DNA of 64,000 nucleotides from Trichosporon coremiiforme (lineage: Eukaryota > Basidiomycota > Tremellomycetes > Trichosporonales > Trichosporonaceae): NCBI GenBank assembly GCA_039545355.1, contig BCJJ01000015.1, positions 434,001 through 498,000 of the forward strand, read 5' to 3'. The position numbers and the translations under genes are program-made. Below, in pieces: positions 10,260-21,193 of this stretch. Below the pieces are notes generated by a model, which was not told the origin of the DNA, searched no databases, and was given only the letters and a program-made list of their open reading frames with translations. Within the stretch, counting starts at the first letter, position 1; each line of letters starts with the position of its first letter.

Positions 10260-12616
10260 CTAGCTCTCATGTCTCCCCTTCATCCGCCCGATCCGGCTCT
10301 TCCGCTTGTTACGCAGATTGCTCTTTCCATAGTTGCCAGCCTTGAAAGGCATGGGCGCGCCGTGGCCCTTGCCAACGATCTGGCTGCGGTGGTTGGGTCG
10401 GTGGTGCTTGCTCTTCTTGGGCGAGTGCGGGGCACGCTTCTTCGGCGACTTGGGCGACTTGGGCGAGCGCGGGCTCAGAAGGCCAGCCAGCTTCTTGGCC
10501 GACGGCGGGGGCGTGCTTAGCCGGGCACTCGAGGAGAGGGCGGGAGGGGACGTCTCCGGCGGCGTAAGTAATGAGGGCTTGGTGACTGGCTTCACCGGCT
10601 TCATGACCTTGTCGTCCTCGTCGTCTGATGGGGAGGAGGACGAAGAGGAGGGAGATGACGAGGCGTACTGCTGGTTCAGCTTTGAGAAGGCCGGCGCCTC
10701 CTTCTTCACGCCGTTAGGCACACCGTTCGGGCGCTTGTTCGGAGACGGGCTGTCCTCCTCGCGCTGCCGCTTGTTCGTGACTGCCGGAGCGACGGGAGTG
10801 GCAGGCGCAGACGGCGGCTGGTCCGCGTCAACCCGGATGTAGGACAGGAGGTAGGCCGCGCGATCCTGGAGGACGTCGCTGGGACGGACCTGGCGGACCG
10901 ACTCGTCGTCGCACTCGAACCAGCTCCCGTCGCTGCCCTTGACGTAGCTCGTGTAGTGGCCGTAGTGTAACGAGCTGCCGTGGTGGCACGTAACCGCGAA
11001 CAGCCTGTACTTTGCTCCACTGCCCGGCTCGGTCATGTACTTGCTGATGTCAAGGGTGGGCCGGTAGTCGATGAGGTTGTTAACCTTTGTCGCCTTTGTG
11101 CTCCAGCTCGTGAGCGAGAAGCCGAACCGCTTCAGGTGGAACGTTAACACTGGCGGCGCCTGGGCGATGCGCATCGACTTGGTGGCCGCCGACATGCGCT
11201 TGCAGCTCTCGCAGTTGTACTTGTTGTCCCCGTCCAATCGGTCCTCCTTGATGTAGTTGTCCAGGAGCTGCTCGACGTTGAGCATCGCGTTCTTCGACCG
11301 CGTCGCAATGTCCAGCGACAGGTCCAGGATCGTGTCGAACGTGTCGCTCGGCTTCCGGCACGACAGGCACAAAACGCGCGACCGCACCTTGCCGCCCCAG
11401 ATCTTGTACACCCACGTCGAGTGCTTGATCTTCTCAGGCAGGTCCTTCGGCTTGCCTGCCAGCGCAGAGTTCTGCAGCGCGTCCGTCACGAACCGGAAGA
11501 ACTCGTGCGTGTCCTCCTGCCGGTGCTTGCTGAAGCCCTTCTTGATCTCTGAAAGCGTCAGTTGACCGTCCGAAGCTTCCCAACTCACGTCCCAGGTGAC
11601 TGTGGACCGCTGTCGGGCGGTACGCCCGCTTGCCGGAGAAGTGCTCGCCCGTCGCCAACGAGCGGAGCGCGCACAGCATGCAGAACTTGTTACGTCCATG
11701 CAGCAAGCCTTACTGTCAGCTCAGGTTCCAAACACTGCTGGTTTGCGTGATCTCGTGATGCTTGTTGACGTGATGACCTGATGGCCGCGTCTGTGCGTCC
11801 GGGCCACCCACGGGTTGGCCACAGATAGTGACCTCCGCTTCTACTCGCCTCCCGCGAGATGCGTGCAGATACGTGCTGATAGCCACGGTCCCCAGTCCTT
11901 ATCAGTAGCAGGGCGAAGCCCTGGAGTTCGCGCGGGCACTCACAGTCCTCTCGGTCATGAGCCAGCGCCACCCTCAGCACCGGCGGGGTGTGCAGGATGA
12001 CCTGCAGCGTCGCGTTCGCGTAGCACGCCATGGAGCCGTTCACGAGGCCAGCGGCCGAACGCGCCCGGAACTCCTGCGGCCAGGTGAGGTCGAGGCCGAC
12101 GCCATTGGCCGCGTTCTTAGCGCTGCCTTTCGCCTTCTCCTTCTTGCCGTTGCTTGCTGGGGTGCCATTCGGCGTTCCCTTGGACGTTCCATTGGGCGTT
12201 CCGTTTGGCAGGCTCTTCGGCGTCGACGCGTGTCCATTAACCAGCGCCTTCTTCGCCGAGTTGCCGTTCGGCGTGCCGTTTGCGAGTTTCGGTCGCCCGT
12301 TGGGCGTCCCGTTCGGCGTTCCCTTCGGCGTCGCGTGCCCGTTTGTCATGGGCTTCGCCTTCGGCGTCCCCTTAGGCGTGCCGTTGGCTGAGGAAGAATC
12401 GCGCTCCTTCCCCTTCAGCGACGGTGGCGGCGATGCCGGCGGTGCCGGCGGCTTGTACCCGTCGGCGGAGATGTTGAGGGTGACGGGGACTATCCGGCGC
12501 TTGGTGTTGCTCGGAGACGTACTTTTGGCGCGCTGCTGGGGGCTGGCCATGTTGAACCGGTTTCCGACTTCATGGAGGGAGGTGCGCCTGTTGACAGACA
12601 ACATGGGCGGCGGCAT
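10260..12616 (-). CDS. Ubiquitin-specific protease, USP36/USP42-like
   Basis: Exons complement(join(10260..11548,11589..11708,11944..12616)), 693 residues. A deubiquitinase of the USP (C19) family. The Cys box reads GLVNGSMACYANATLQ with the nucleophile Cys at about residue 198; the His box is LHYGHYTSYVKG and is followed by WFECDDESV. The two CxxC pairs of the zinc-ribbon finger are CLSC and CESC. FCMLCALR between Cys box and finger, and HRQEDTHEFFRF, match the USP36/USP42 (yeast Ubp10-like) group, which acts on nucleolar and chromatin substrates; a basic, Ser/Pro/Lys-rich C-terminal tail ending in RNKRKSRIGRMKGRHES suits nuclear or nucleolar location. Residues about 60-160 hold a low-complexity TPNG/TPKG repeat. 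The 235-nt first intron must end at an AAG acceptor (ctgacagtaag) to keep phase, so that junction is the weak point. The Cys-box variant is discussed separately. Confidence 0.87.
12150..12400 (-). repeat. In-frame coding repeat encoding TPNG/TPKG units
   Basis: Within the deubiquitinase N terminus the minus strand repeats a 15-nt unit encoding variants of G-T-P-N-G and G-T-P-K-G many times, with drift. It produces a disordered, presumably phosphorylatable Thr-Pro linker. Such arrays vary in length between strains. Confidence 0.8.
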
Positions 12617-12620
12617 GGAG

Positions 12621-12655
12621 AGGGGAGGGGAGGGGAGGGGAGGGGAGGGGAGGGA
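12621..12655. repeat. AGGGG pentanucleotide array (CCCCT in the UBP leader)
   Basis: Six perfect AGGGG units followed by AGGGA, immediately upstream of the deubiquitinase start at 12616. On the coding strand it is a pyrimidine tract in the probable 5' leader, a common position for CT-rich elements in this window. Confidence 0.8.
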
Positions 12656-13087
12656 AGAAGTCGGGGTGGGAGGCGAAGCGAGGGTATCGGGGAACAAGGC
12701 AAGGACCAGGAGACGATGGAGGTGCGGAGTGAGAGTAAAGTGTGGTGAGGAGAGTTGACCTTGTCCCGATGCTTGTAGCAGAGGACCAAAAATCAATCGC
12801 CTTGTCCAGCCAAATCGAGCAAGATAACTGGCGACTGCTAGACTAACTTGTGTCTTTGGCGCGAGGACTGAAGATTCTCGCGGAGGTAAATTTACAACGT
12901 CATTGTAATGTCCGCATCACATGCAGGCGACCCGCGTATGGCCATCCAGTCAGCCATTGCCCGCTCCCTGCCCACACGTTCCGTGATAAACCCAATGCAC
13001 AAGGCTACAAGATGCAATCTACCAACTCTCTAGAAGTCTATACGGGATGATATGCGTGCGATATACGTTATGCTGTGATGCGTCTGA
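12656..13087. promoter_or_regulatory. Promoter region of the UBP gene / 3' end of the carrier-like gene
   Basis: About 430 bases between two tandem minus-strand genes. It must contain the UBP promoter and the 3' UTR of the upstream neighbour. No further gene or strong motif seen. Confidence 0.5.
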
Positions 13088-14925
13088 CTACACCTCCCCT
13101 CCGATCCATGCAAAAATGAGGAATCCCGCTCCCCAGGGCCCCATCGCCGCTATCCTCCACCCGATCCTGGAGCAGATCCGCAGAGCGACACCTGAGAAGC
13201 CCTTCGCCGGAGGTTGCGGTGGCTTGTCCGTCCTGAAGAAACCCCGCAGTCCGTTCGTTTTGTAGAACGAGAGCACTGGGTGCTTCAGCTTGAAGTCGAC
13301 CGGAGTGCCTGCCGGCAGGTTAGTGCGCTCAACCTGAGCACGCATGGCCAGACGCCGGGCTTTCCGGAACGGCCGCCCGGCTAGCTCAGCGGCAGACGCT
13401 GCAGCAACGCCTCCCATGACAATGGTAACAGCCTGGGCAACGCGAGCTGCAGTCGGCGTCTCAGACGGTGGCCGAGCGGCCGCGACTTGCTCGAGAGGCG
13501 TCAGCGTCTTCGGCACCTTTGGGACAGACCCATAGGGCGTCTGGTAGTGCTTGTGCTCGTGCTTGAGCTCGTTTGACGGAGCCACACCACCCTGTACTCC
13601 AGGTTCACCTGTAGGGATAATTGCCTTGTTCGACTTCTCCTTCGCGACTTCGGCTTCTATCGCCTCCGTCCCCTTCACGACCTTCCGCAGTTTCTCCGTG
13701 TCCTCGGGGCTCAGCTTGTCCCCCTCGACCATGTTCTCAAGCACGTGCGCAGTAGTCACGGCCTTGACCCGCAAGCCCAGACGACGAGTGAGGTCAAATG
13801 TCGCAAAGAAGATGGAATATGAGAACCTGCACCTGTCAGTTGTGAGCTTGGTTACCGCAACTTACGCATCTCTTGCAACAGCCCATCGCCAGCCCATCCA
13901 CCAGGAGGGCGTCTTGTGCCAGCTGCTGTTGCTAATGAGATTCTTGAATGCTTCAAGAGGCGAGCTCGCCGGTGGCCCCAGTGCCTGGGCCGTCTTCGGC
14001 GTCGGCAGGTGCAGGAAGTTGGTGACCTGCACGGTGATAGAGCTCGCAGATTGAGAGAGGAAGCGCACAATATTCTCGATCGGAGTAAAGGCGAGTCCCT
14101 GGATGATTCCAGCTCCAGCTCCGGCAATTGCACTCAGCAAAGTCGGATGCTTGGGGATTGAGCGAGGCCCTCGGATAATATTCTCCAGAGAGATCTCGTC
14201 GTCCTGCTCATCTTCCCGAGTGGCATCGGGCTGTCCGAAGTCGCCATCGATTTCTCCGAGCGGGTCCCGGGCTAGAGGGTGGTCATCCTTCGAGTCGCTG
14301 GGATCGTGATGATGACGGTTGAAGAACGGCAGCTTCGCCAAGTAAAGCGAGATAAGAGAATGAGACGAAAACAGCAGGAAGCCGAGTGTCGTGTTGACAA
14401 GCAGGGGAGGAAGAAGCGTCGCAGCAAGGATGATAGGCTGTCTGGGTTAGCCCGCAGTAGAGCGAACGGCAGCTCGTGGACTTACACCCCCTTTGGCGTG
14501 GAAGATATTGCGAACAAACGACGGCGACAGATTCTGGTCCGCGCTCTCAGCTAGACGTCGTAGTCCTGCCCAAGTGTCAACTGGGAGTTAGTTGAGCTGA
14601 ATGCTAGGGCAACTTACGTCGATTCGGACGAAACAGTTTACCTGGTCGACGGAACATGAAACCTGATCGTCAGCTTTGAACACGGTCCAGATCACTCACC
14701 CAGGAACAACAGCAGACTTCTCGTGAAGGCAGCCCCAGCACTAGTACTCGTCGAGGGCTGAACCGGGGAAGTCGCTCCTGTCGGCCCAACCGCCTGGTTG
14801 AAGGCGATAACGGCCTGGGAGGTGCTCTTGCATGGGTCGCTGTTGTCCTGTTGGGTAGGTATCGCAGAGCCTGGCGGAACAGGTGCGGGGGATGCAGCTA
14901 TCACTGCAGCCGATGGCCGTGTCAT
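13088..14925 (-). CDS. Degenerate mitochondrial-carrier-fold protein
   Basis: Five exons, complement(join(13088..13826,13866..14437,14486..14580,14618..14662,14700..14925)), 558 residues, all phases closing. Three carrier-like repeats can be traced: a hydrophobic helix pair around PIILAATLLPPLLVNTTLG; then IAGAGAGIIQGLAFTPIENIVRF followed by WWMGWRWAVARDAFSYSIFFATFDLTRR, typical of even-numbered carrier helices; then AVTIVMGGVAAASAAELAGRPFRKARR and a C-terminal helix. The PX[DE]XX[KR] gate is missing in repeat 1, imperfect in repeat 2 and lost in repeat 3, so it may not transport metabolites. Outer-membrane relatives with such degeneration include Ugo1 and SLC25A46, which act in mitochondrial fusion; that parallel is inference only. 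The N-terminal 75 residues are Ala/Pro/Ser-rich. One intron skips an AG lying only 3 nt past the branch A (ctgacaggtgcag). Confidence 0.78.
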
Positions 14926-15476
14926 GGCATAGCGTGAAGCAGTTCGAGCGAAGGAGGATGCCGTGGAGGAAGTCGAGAGGTGGTGAGAGGGCCGAGCCCG
15001 CGATCACAGTAGTCGAGCCGAGTCAAGCTGCCGAGTGCCCTTTCGTGGTACGTTGTGATCCGAAGTGGTGAGCTCGCGTAGGTAGAAACGTGTTGTGAAT
15101 GAGGAACAAGGAATTGACGAAGCCAAGATTAGCGAAACGGCCACGAAAGTCAGGTATCTCAGGAACGATCGGTGCCCCAGCCGGACGCTGGCGCGGACAA
15201 ACGGCGAACCGCACCCTTCTCCCGATGCATTGCACATGCGTCGTGGCGATTGATGGCCTGTGCAGCTGCTACTAGGCTGGAAGAACCCATTGAAGAAGAA
15301 AGACGCTGACAGCGTAGAAAGTTGCTTAGGGAACATGCTTTGCTCCTTTGACGTCCCCATCTTCAAACTTGGTGAGTCACCTGTGTTCCAGCATCTAGCC
15401 AGCCGGCCAGGCGCTCCATGGCGTCCAGCAGAGTGTTCTAAAATGTATTTCATACACGGGATACAATCCATATCTA
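14926..15476. promoter_or_regulatory. Upstream region of the carrier-like gene / 3' side of BUD31
   Basis: About 550 bases between two tandem minus-strand genes. Contains the promoter of the carrier-like gene. Open frames here lack splice signals or recognisable sequence. Nothing else seen. Confidence 0.5.
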
Positions 15477-16361
15477 TTAGTCTCCAGTAGCACAACCACG
15501 GCATCCTGATATGTCAGCTGAAAACTCACTCGCGGACAGCAGAGAGCCTTGGTAGGCAAGAACTCCACCACGCAAGAGGACATCTCTCAACAAGCAGCCC
15601 TTGACAAAGAGAGCTTTGCCCGCTTACGCAAGCTCTGCAAACCTCTCTGCGAAGCAACAGGTCTACTTTCTACTCACCACAAGTGACACACTCAACAACG
15701 ACACCCTTCTTGAGATCCGGCTTTGGCACTCGACAAATACACGTGGAGCCCTGGTAGTTCATGTCTCGCGTTTGAACGCAGCGAACGCAGCAGAGACGAT
15801 CGTATCCAGGCTTCTTCCACTTCGCGATGAGGCAGCTCAGTCAGTTCACCGATCCTCTCAGATTAAGAGAACTCACTTGGCATCAGCATAGCCCTGCTTC
15901 AGCAGCCAGTCGTACAGCTCGCGACTGATGAGCTCGCGCTTATAGTATAAGTCGTAAATATACCTTGACCGAGCGTGAGACAGACGCATGATGGGCCTGA
16001 GGTTAGCTCAGTCACCTTAGCCCGGTCCAGCGTCAGAATCTACCCACCAAAGCGACTCCACTTTTCGCTTGCCCTCATGGCTCTCGTTCTCAGCATCGCG
16101 CATCTTCTTGTCATAGTCCTCGAGGATGTCACTGATGTTAGCTGCGAGAACCTAAAGTGACAGAACGTGAAATGCTTCTCTGCGACCTGAAACCTCTATC
16201 GGGTGCGGAGCGCGGTCGTGTTGAGCTCACGAACTACTCCTCAGAGGCTCGGGCGCACCCAATGATCCAAATTGGAGCTGTCAAAGGGAATGCGCTACTC
16301 ACCGAATGTCCTCATAACCCTCTGGGGGAGGCTTCGTCCTCTGGGTGCGGATCTTGGGCAT
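15477..16361 (-). CDS. BUD31: Bud31 (G10 family) spliceosome component
   Basis: Five exons, complement(join(15477..15505,15678..15835,15877..15996,16048..16131,16303..16361)), 149 residues, the normal family length. Bud31/Cwc14 sits in the Prp19-associated core of the activated spliceosome. The sequence starts [19 protein letters not shown], continues [31 protein letters not shown] and the Cys-rich zinc-binding region [26 protein letters not shown]. The last exon is only 29 nt. Splice sites are odd for this window: intron 2 has a GTGGGT donor, intron 3 seems to use a GAG acceptor (ctgactgag) that inserts one Cys before LIAKWKK, and introns 1 and 4 are about 171 and 172 nt. Identity is certain; the intron-3 acceptor is the least certain junction. 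Confidence 0.93.
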
Positions 16362-16795
16362 GCTGGAGTGTATAAGCAACGCCAAAACAATGACCAGAAT
16401 CTTGTCATGACATCTTGCGACCGGCGATCGGCGCGATACGAAGGATGTTTATTACGTGTAGCCACGTGTCCCATGCTTCATGACCGCCAGGACGCGAAGA
16501 CCATGTACCTTAGACCTACTTCCCACTTTGCCGTCGCCTCTTTCACATCCTCCATCCTGCCCTCGTGCCGTAACCGCATCCAACTGTAACACGTACGAAA
16601 CACGCCTCAGAACGAAGTTACGACCATTGCTGCTGGATCCCCGGCGGCCCACACTGTACCACGACCTTACCGGTGGCCAAGCGCGGCCGAACGCGACCAT
16701 CGTCGCCACTTTCGCACGCGTCTGATCTCGCCTTCTAGGTCATCCGCGCTCACAGTACATCGAACCGCGCGTCGCTTGTGAAAACCTTGGTGAAC
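16362..16795. promoter_or_regulatory. Divergent promoter BUD31 / unrecognised gene
   Basis: 434 bases between divergent starts. Carries CACGTG at 16463-16468. No other feature recognised. Confidence 0.5.
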
Positions 16796-18270
16796 ATGGG
16801 ACAGCCCACAATCGCTGAGCTCGATAGACAGGCCTTTCAGGCGTTGAGGACGCTCCAGTGAGTGTGGTTTGTGCATCGACTACGACAATGCGACCTGCAC
16901 GCGATCGATCGAGCCATCGTATCCATCCTCGCCCACTATGCCTTGCACTAGATTCCTCGGACTAGGTATTGCACTTTGGGGGGTTGTTGGCCGAGCTGAC
17001 ACCTGCAGCCTCAAGGTCTTTCCCCCGAATCAGCGCACACAGGGTATCTTCAATGAGCAGGACCTGCGGTTGAAGTCGCTCATGAAGGACATGGATTGCT
17101 CCGACCTGGCGGTCCGGGAAGCTTGGGAGTCGTTCGTTTCGGTGAGTCGAAACTTGTCAGCGATGACAGTGCAATCGGAAGCGGTATGCGGCGTCCGATG
17201 TCGGCGCATGCGGAAAGTGCCGCATGCCCATATGCGGTCATTGTCGGAGAGCTGCCGGGACAGCGAGCCCGTCGATCAGATGGATGATCAGCGGATGACG
17301 ACGGTGTGTGGGCGCTGGGGCTTGATGACGGTCGAGGGACCGACAGTTGTAACCGCAGGTTACGTATAACTAACCACAGACCATTGTTCAGAGCCGTGGC
17401 CAGTCGCGGCGCGAGGGAACAGCCGCCGCGCGACACTCGCGACGGTACCGACCGTACCACACGAGCACCGACTATCTGCGGCCGTATTCGAGCGATCTGC
17501 TGCGCATTCTCGACTCGCACGAGCACCCGACCCGGTATCCGTACCACCGCCATGCCGATCCGCCGCAGGAGGAGGGCGTACGGGATGTGGAGATCCTCCC
17601 TCTCGAGAGCCCGGACAGCCCGTGGCGCACCGGGTGGAACTGGGTGCACACGGCGCAGACGCGCTCCGCTACGCCAGAAGACGAGCCGCCGCGTGAGTTG
17701 ACGCGAGCCAGCCCTCGCGCGCGGTCCGTGTCGCCGGACGCGTCGGCGAGCGCATGGCTGCAGGAGTGGGTGGCCGGAAACGCTGCGCGTACCCGTCCAG
17801 CCGAGGTGCCGCCATTGCGCCGCCGACAGCGGTTCCACACGCATCGCCCGCGTAGTGACGCAACGCGCTCCCGCACGTTTGACGAGTTACACGCCCGCTA
17901 CCGCAGCAACGAGGAGGAGCGGTCGCGCGAGAGCTACCGCCGCCGCGACGTGCGGGACAGGCGTCGCGACGGCGTCGTGTTCCCGGATACGTGGCTCGAG
18001 ACGGTGGACGCATGGGACGAGGAGGACGACTTCTGGGCGGCGGGCGCGTCGATGGCCCGTAGTCGGCCGCAGCGCCCCGAGCACAGCGAGCGTGCTGGCG
18101 CCCAGGGGAGTTCGGGACGAGAGGCGAGCCTGAGTGCCCGCGACAGCGAGGGAGTCGGACGGTCGGAGCGCCTCATCCCCTACGTCGAGGTGCCGGGACA
18201 CGAGCGGCCGCCGCGGCGCATAGCACCGCTGCCGCGGCGGGCGCGCGCGACTGAGCGCGACGCGCAGTAG
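16796..18270 (+). CDS. Unrecognised protein, Arg-rich and mostly disordered
   Basis: Best model: exons 16796-16857, 17009-17141 and 17380-18270, 361 residues, all phases closing, with GTGAGT donors and acceptors ctgacacctgcag and ctaaccacag. I do not recognise the family. Exons 1 and 2 encode a short, possibly helical segment (MGQPTIAELDRQAFQALRTLQ, then RLKSLMKDMDCSDLAVREAWESFVS) that looks folded. Exon 3 is long and low in complexity: Arg/Ser/Glu-rich with a few tryptophan-containing patches (SPWRTGWNWVH, WLQEWVAGN, WLETVDAWDEEDDFWAAG). No signal peptide or membrane span. The 238-nt second intron could hide another small exon. It lies at the left edge of the 10-kb non-coding block. Reality of the gene is supported by splice phase and codon use only. 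Confidence 0.55.
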
Positions 18271-20820
18271 ACACTGCGTCTGTAGAATGTTGTACACTTT
18301 CAGTTGTTACTATGTAACTAGGTTGTTAAGCTGGGTTATCTGTGGCGAGTGATGCAACTAGGGGCTTGCCCTCACTGACCAGATTGCACTTTTCTCTCTG
18401 AATCCGCGAGGACATACATGTACGTCGCATCGATGGCGCCACTTGTTGTCGGCCGGGTGCGGTGGTGTATTGCGAGGGCTGCGACTGACTTTGGCGGTGT
18501 GTGGCGTGCGGTGCAGTCATCGGGTGCGAAGGAGGTTGAGTTGATATCCTCGTACGAAAGCCATGGGTGGTTCAGCTCAGCGTCGGAGGGCGCCCTTCGC
18601 AGATTCGCGTTTTCCCACGGTATCCTCCCCTTCTCTTCATTGTCGGGTGTCGCAGTGTGTGGTGTTGAGCATGTAGATCCGCGTGGGTCAGTGGGGATCA
18701 GTGGGCACACACACACGCAGTAGGGACGTGTGTCTGAACTGGTCGCTGAAAGCACGGGGACCCCCGAGGCGCGCCTCGACATGAGCCCGGACATCCGAAC
18801 ATGACAGTCCCTCAAACAGACAGATACATACGCCGGTGAAAGGGACGTTGGGACCGTGACGCACGACTGGAATACGAGCAACTCGGAACGACTGTGTCGC
18901 AGCATAAGCACAGCCAAGAAACGCCCAACCTCTTGCCCGCCAGCATCCGTTTCAAATCGTTCGCGCCCGCTGTGGCACGCCCGGCATGCTGTAAAAACCC
19001 CGATCAGTGAGACGTTAGTCGTCCCGGTTCGTCGATCACGTACGCCGAGGTGCATCTTGCGCCATCGACCGTGGACCGCACTCGACCGTGGATGGAGAAG
19101 GGTCCTGAAGGTCTGGGACGTCAGTGAGCGGGAGTGAGTCGCTGTCGGTGAGGAGCTAGCTGTCTTCCGTCCACGGCTGACTTGCGTTTTCCCGGGACTT
19201 GTCCTGCGTCGGAAAGCGACCTACGGGTCGACGTAGGCTTGTGAATCGCACACGCAGAGGAGAAGAAGGAAAAGGAAGACAGAACGCGGCAGAAGGAGGA
19301 CCAGTCCGGTCAGACTTTTTAATCCCGACTGTGTGATCGTCGGACATGGCCGCTTGTGGCACTCGAGACCTCTCGGCCTCGTCATCGGAGCTCAGAAGTT
19401 CATGCGAGGGTCTTGCTATACCGGAGCAGGGGCTCGAGCATGCGAGGATGAAACTTGAAGATGCTGGGAGAGCACACAGCCGTAGCTTACGGGGCACTGG
19501 AGGGCAGTTAGGTAGTGACATCCCCCGCAGGTGGCTTGCTGGTCCTGTTTTGTGGCCCCTGCTGGAGTCGTTGGACAGAATGTCGCGTTCATGTGATAAG
19601 ACAGGGCAAGCCTATAGCTCCAGAACAGCGTTTACGACGCCGAGAGCGATCGAGGACATGCGGGTAGGCGACAGTGCACATGTTGTGTCGGTGCATGTCC
19701 ACGTTGTTGATCGATAGGCCCTCCGGGTATTGACAGTCCTGCTCCCTCAGACAATAACAGTGAAGCAGTGACGCAGCGAAGCCTCGAAGCCATCAAGAGG
19801 GCACGAGACTAACTGGGCGAGATGCATGACTCTGTCCTGCCGTTGCAACCTGTGGCAGATGTCACGAAGGGTTCCTCTAGTAAAAGCTGACGTCCAGTAG
19901 TAACTGTTGGTCCTCCATGTCAACTGGTATATATCAGGACTCTCCCCTCCCTCGGCAAAGCACCAGCAGACGGATTACCTACCCCAGCCAGTGACTGTAC
20001 GGCAGGGTGTCATGGCCAGCGAGTGCGGTGCTTCCTGGTATTATAGTGTAGGCTCTCGCCACAGTTGGCAGAATGGGCCTCAGCATTCACCACGAATGTC
20101 ATGATTTTTCGACGCTATACTCAGGTACTCAGACAGACCAACCTCCAGACGTCAAGGCGTCGCCGGAGACACGGAGAAAAGAGAGAGAGAGTCCGACAGT
20201 CGTCGCGACTGACAAAGAAAAAAAGCACGGAGGTGGTAGACCCACTGTCAGTCTGTTGCTTCTGGACTGCATACGAAACTCATCAGAATCCTCAAGCCCT
20301 GCCTGATCTCACGCAGACTGCTCATATCCCTCATCCCTGCGTGCCCCTCTGACACAGCCGTACGCCGCACGGCTACAGCGTCCAGCGTAGGGGCGCATGC
20401 AGAGATCGCGGTAGACTACGAGCTATATCTGGCAGCGGCTGAAGCCCTGTGCACCACCACTGCATTTTCGTCGGTCCGAGGCGCGACAGTCTTTTCGGTG
20501 TACCCTACACATCTGCATGCAGCCTTATCCGTTGTCTGCTCCTGAACGAGATGCAGAACTCAGGTTTTGCGTAAGCTGACATGCTGTGACAGCCGAGCCT
20601 ACCGTGCAGCAGCCTTAGTCGGTCCTGGTCAGGAGTGTCTCAAGCCCAGCAGGCGGCAAGGCCCTGTCGAAGAGGGCTGGCTGGCTGGGAGGGTTGCCGA
20701 ACCTTGCTGGTTCTGACCCAGAGGTGTGGGTGAGTCACTTCGCACAAGCTCAAAGAGAAGATCTGCAGAAGCGTCGCGCAGGGATGGACGCGAAGTACGA
20801 AGGAAGGGACAGCAGAATGC

Positions 20821-20862
20821 AGGACCAGGACCAGGACTAGGACTAGGACTAGGACTAGGATA
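20821..20862. repeat. AGGACY hexanucleotide array
   Basis: Two AGGACC units, four AGGACT units and a final AGGATA: about seven hexamer copies. Located in the non-coding block upstream of NRG1. Confidence 0.85.
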
Positions 20863-21193
20863 CACCAGGAGACGAAAATCAATTCCGCCCAGAAGGAAGG
20901 GTGAAAGCGACCTGAGGTTCTCATGGCACAGGGTCCGACCCTCGTCGCCTGGCGCCTGCTGCACCTGTTTTCTCGTCGCGCAAAGCTAAGACGTAGCGCG
21001 CACGCGCACTCAGTCCTAGGTCCAGGTCCGCGCCGAAAGTGTTATCTAAGGGAAATCGCGGCATTGATCTGCAAGAAAAACAACCTTGATGACCTGAACC
21101 GCGACAGGCATTCCTGGACAAGGACGTACGTCGCCTTCCATCCAATGCTTTCCAGGTCCTGCTCGCTCCTGACAGCATCGTCCATCCCTCTTC

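Noticed and set aside
15004..15504. 166-codon minus-strand open frame
   Set aside because: Its right end overlaps the last BUD31 exon in another phase; the rest lacks motifs and lies in intergenic DNA.
18372..19055. 227-codon minus-strand open frame in the NRG1 upstream block
   Set aside because: Begins with an ATG but has no splice sites, no recognisable domain and mixed composition; length is within chance for GC-rich DNA.
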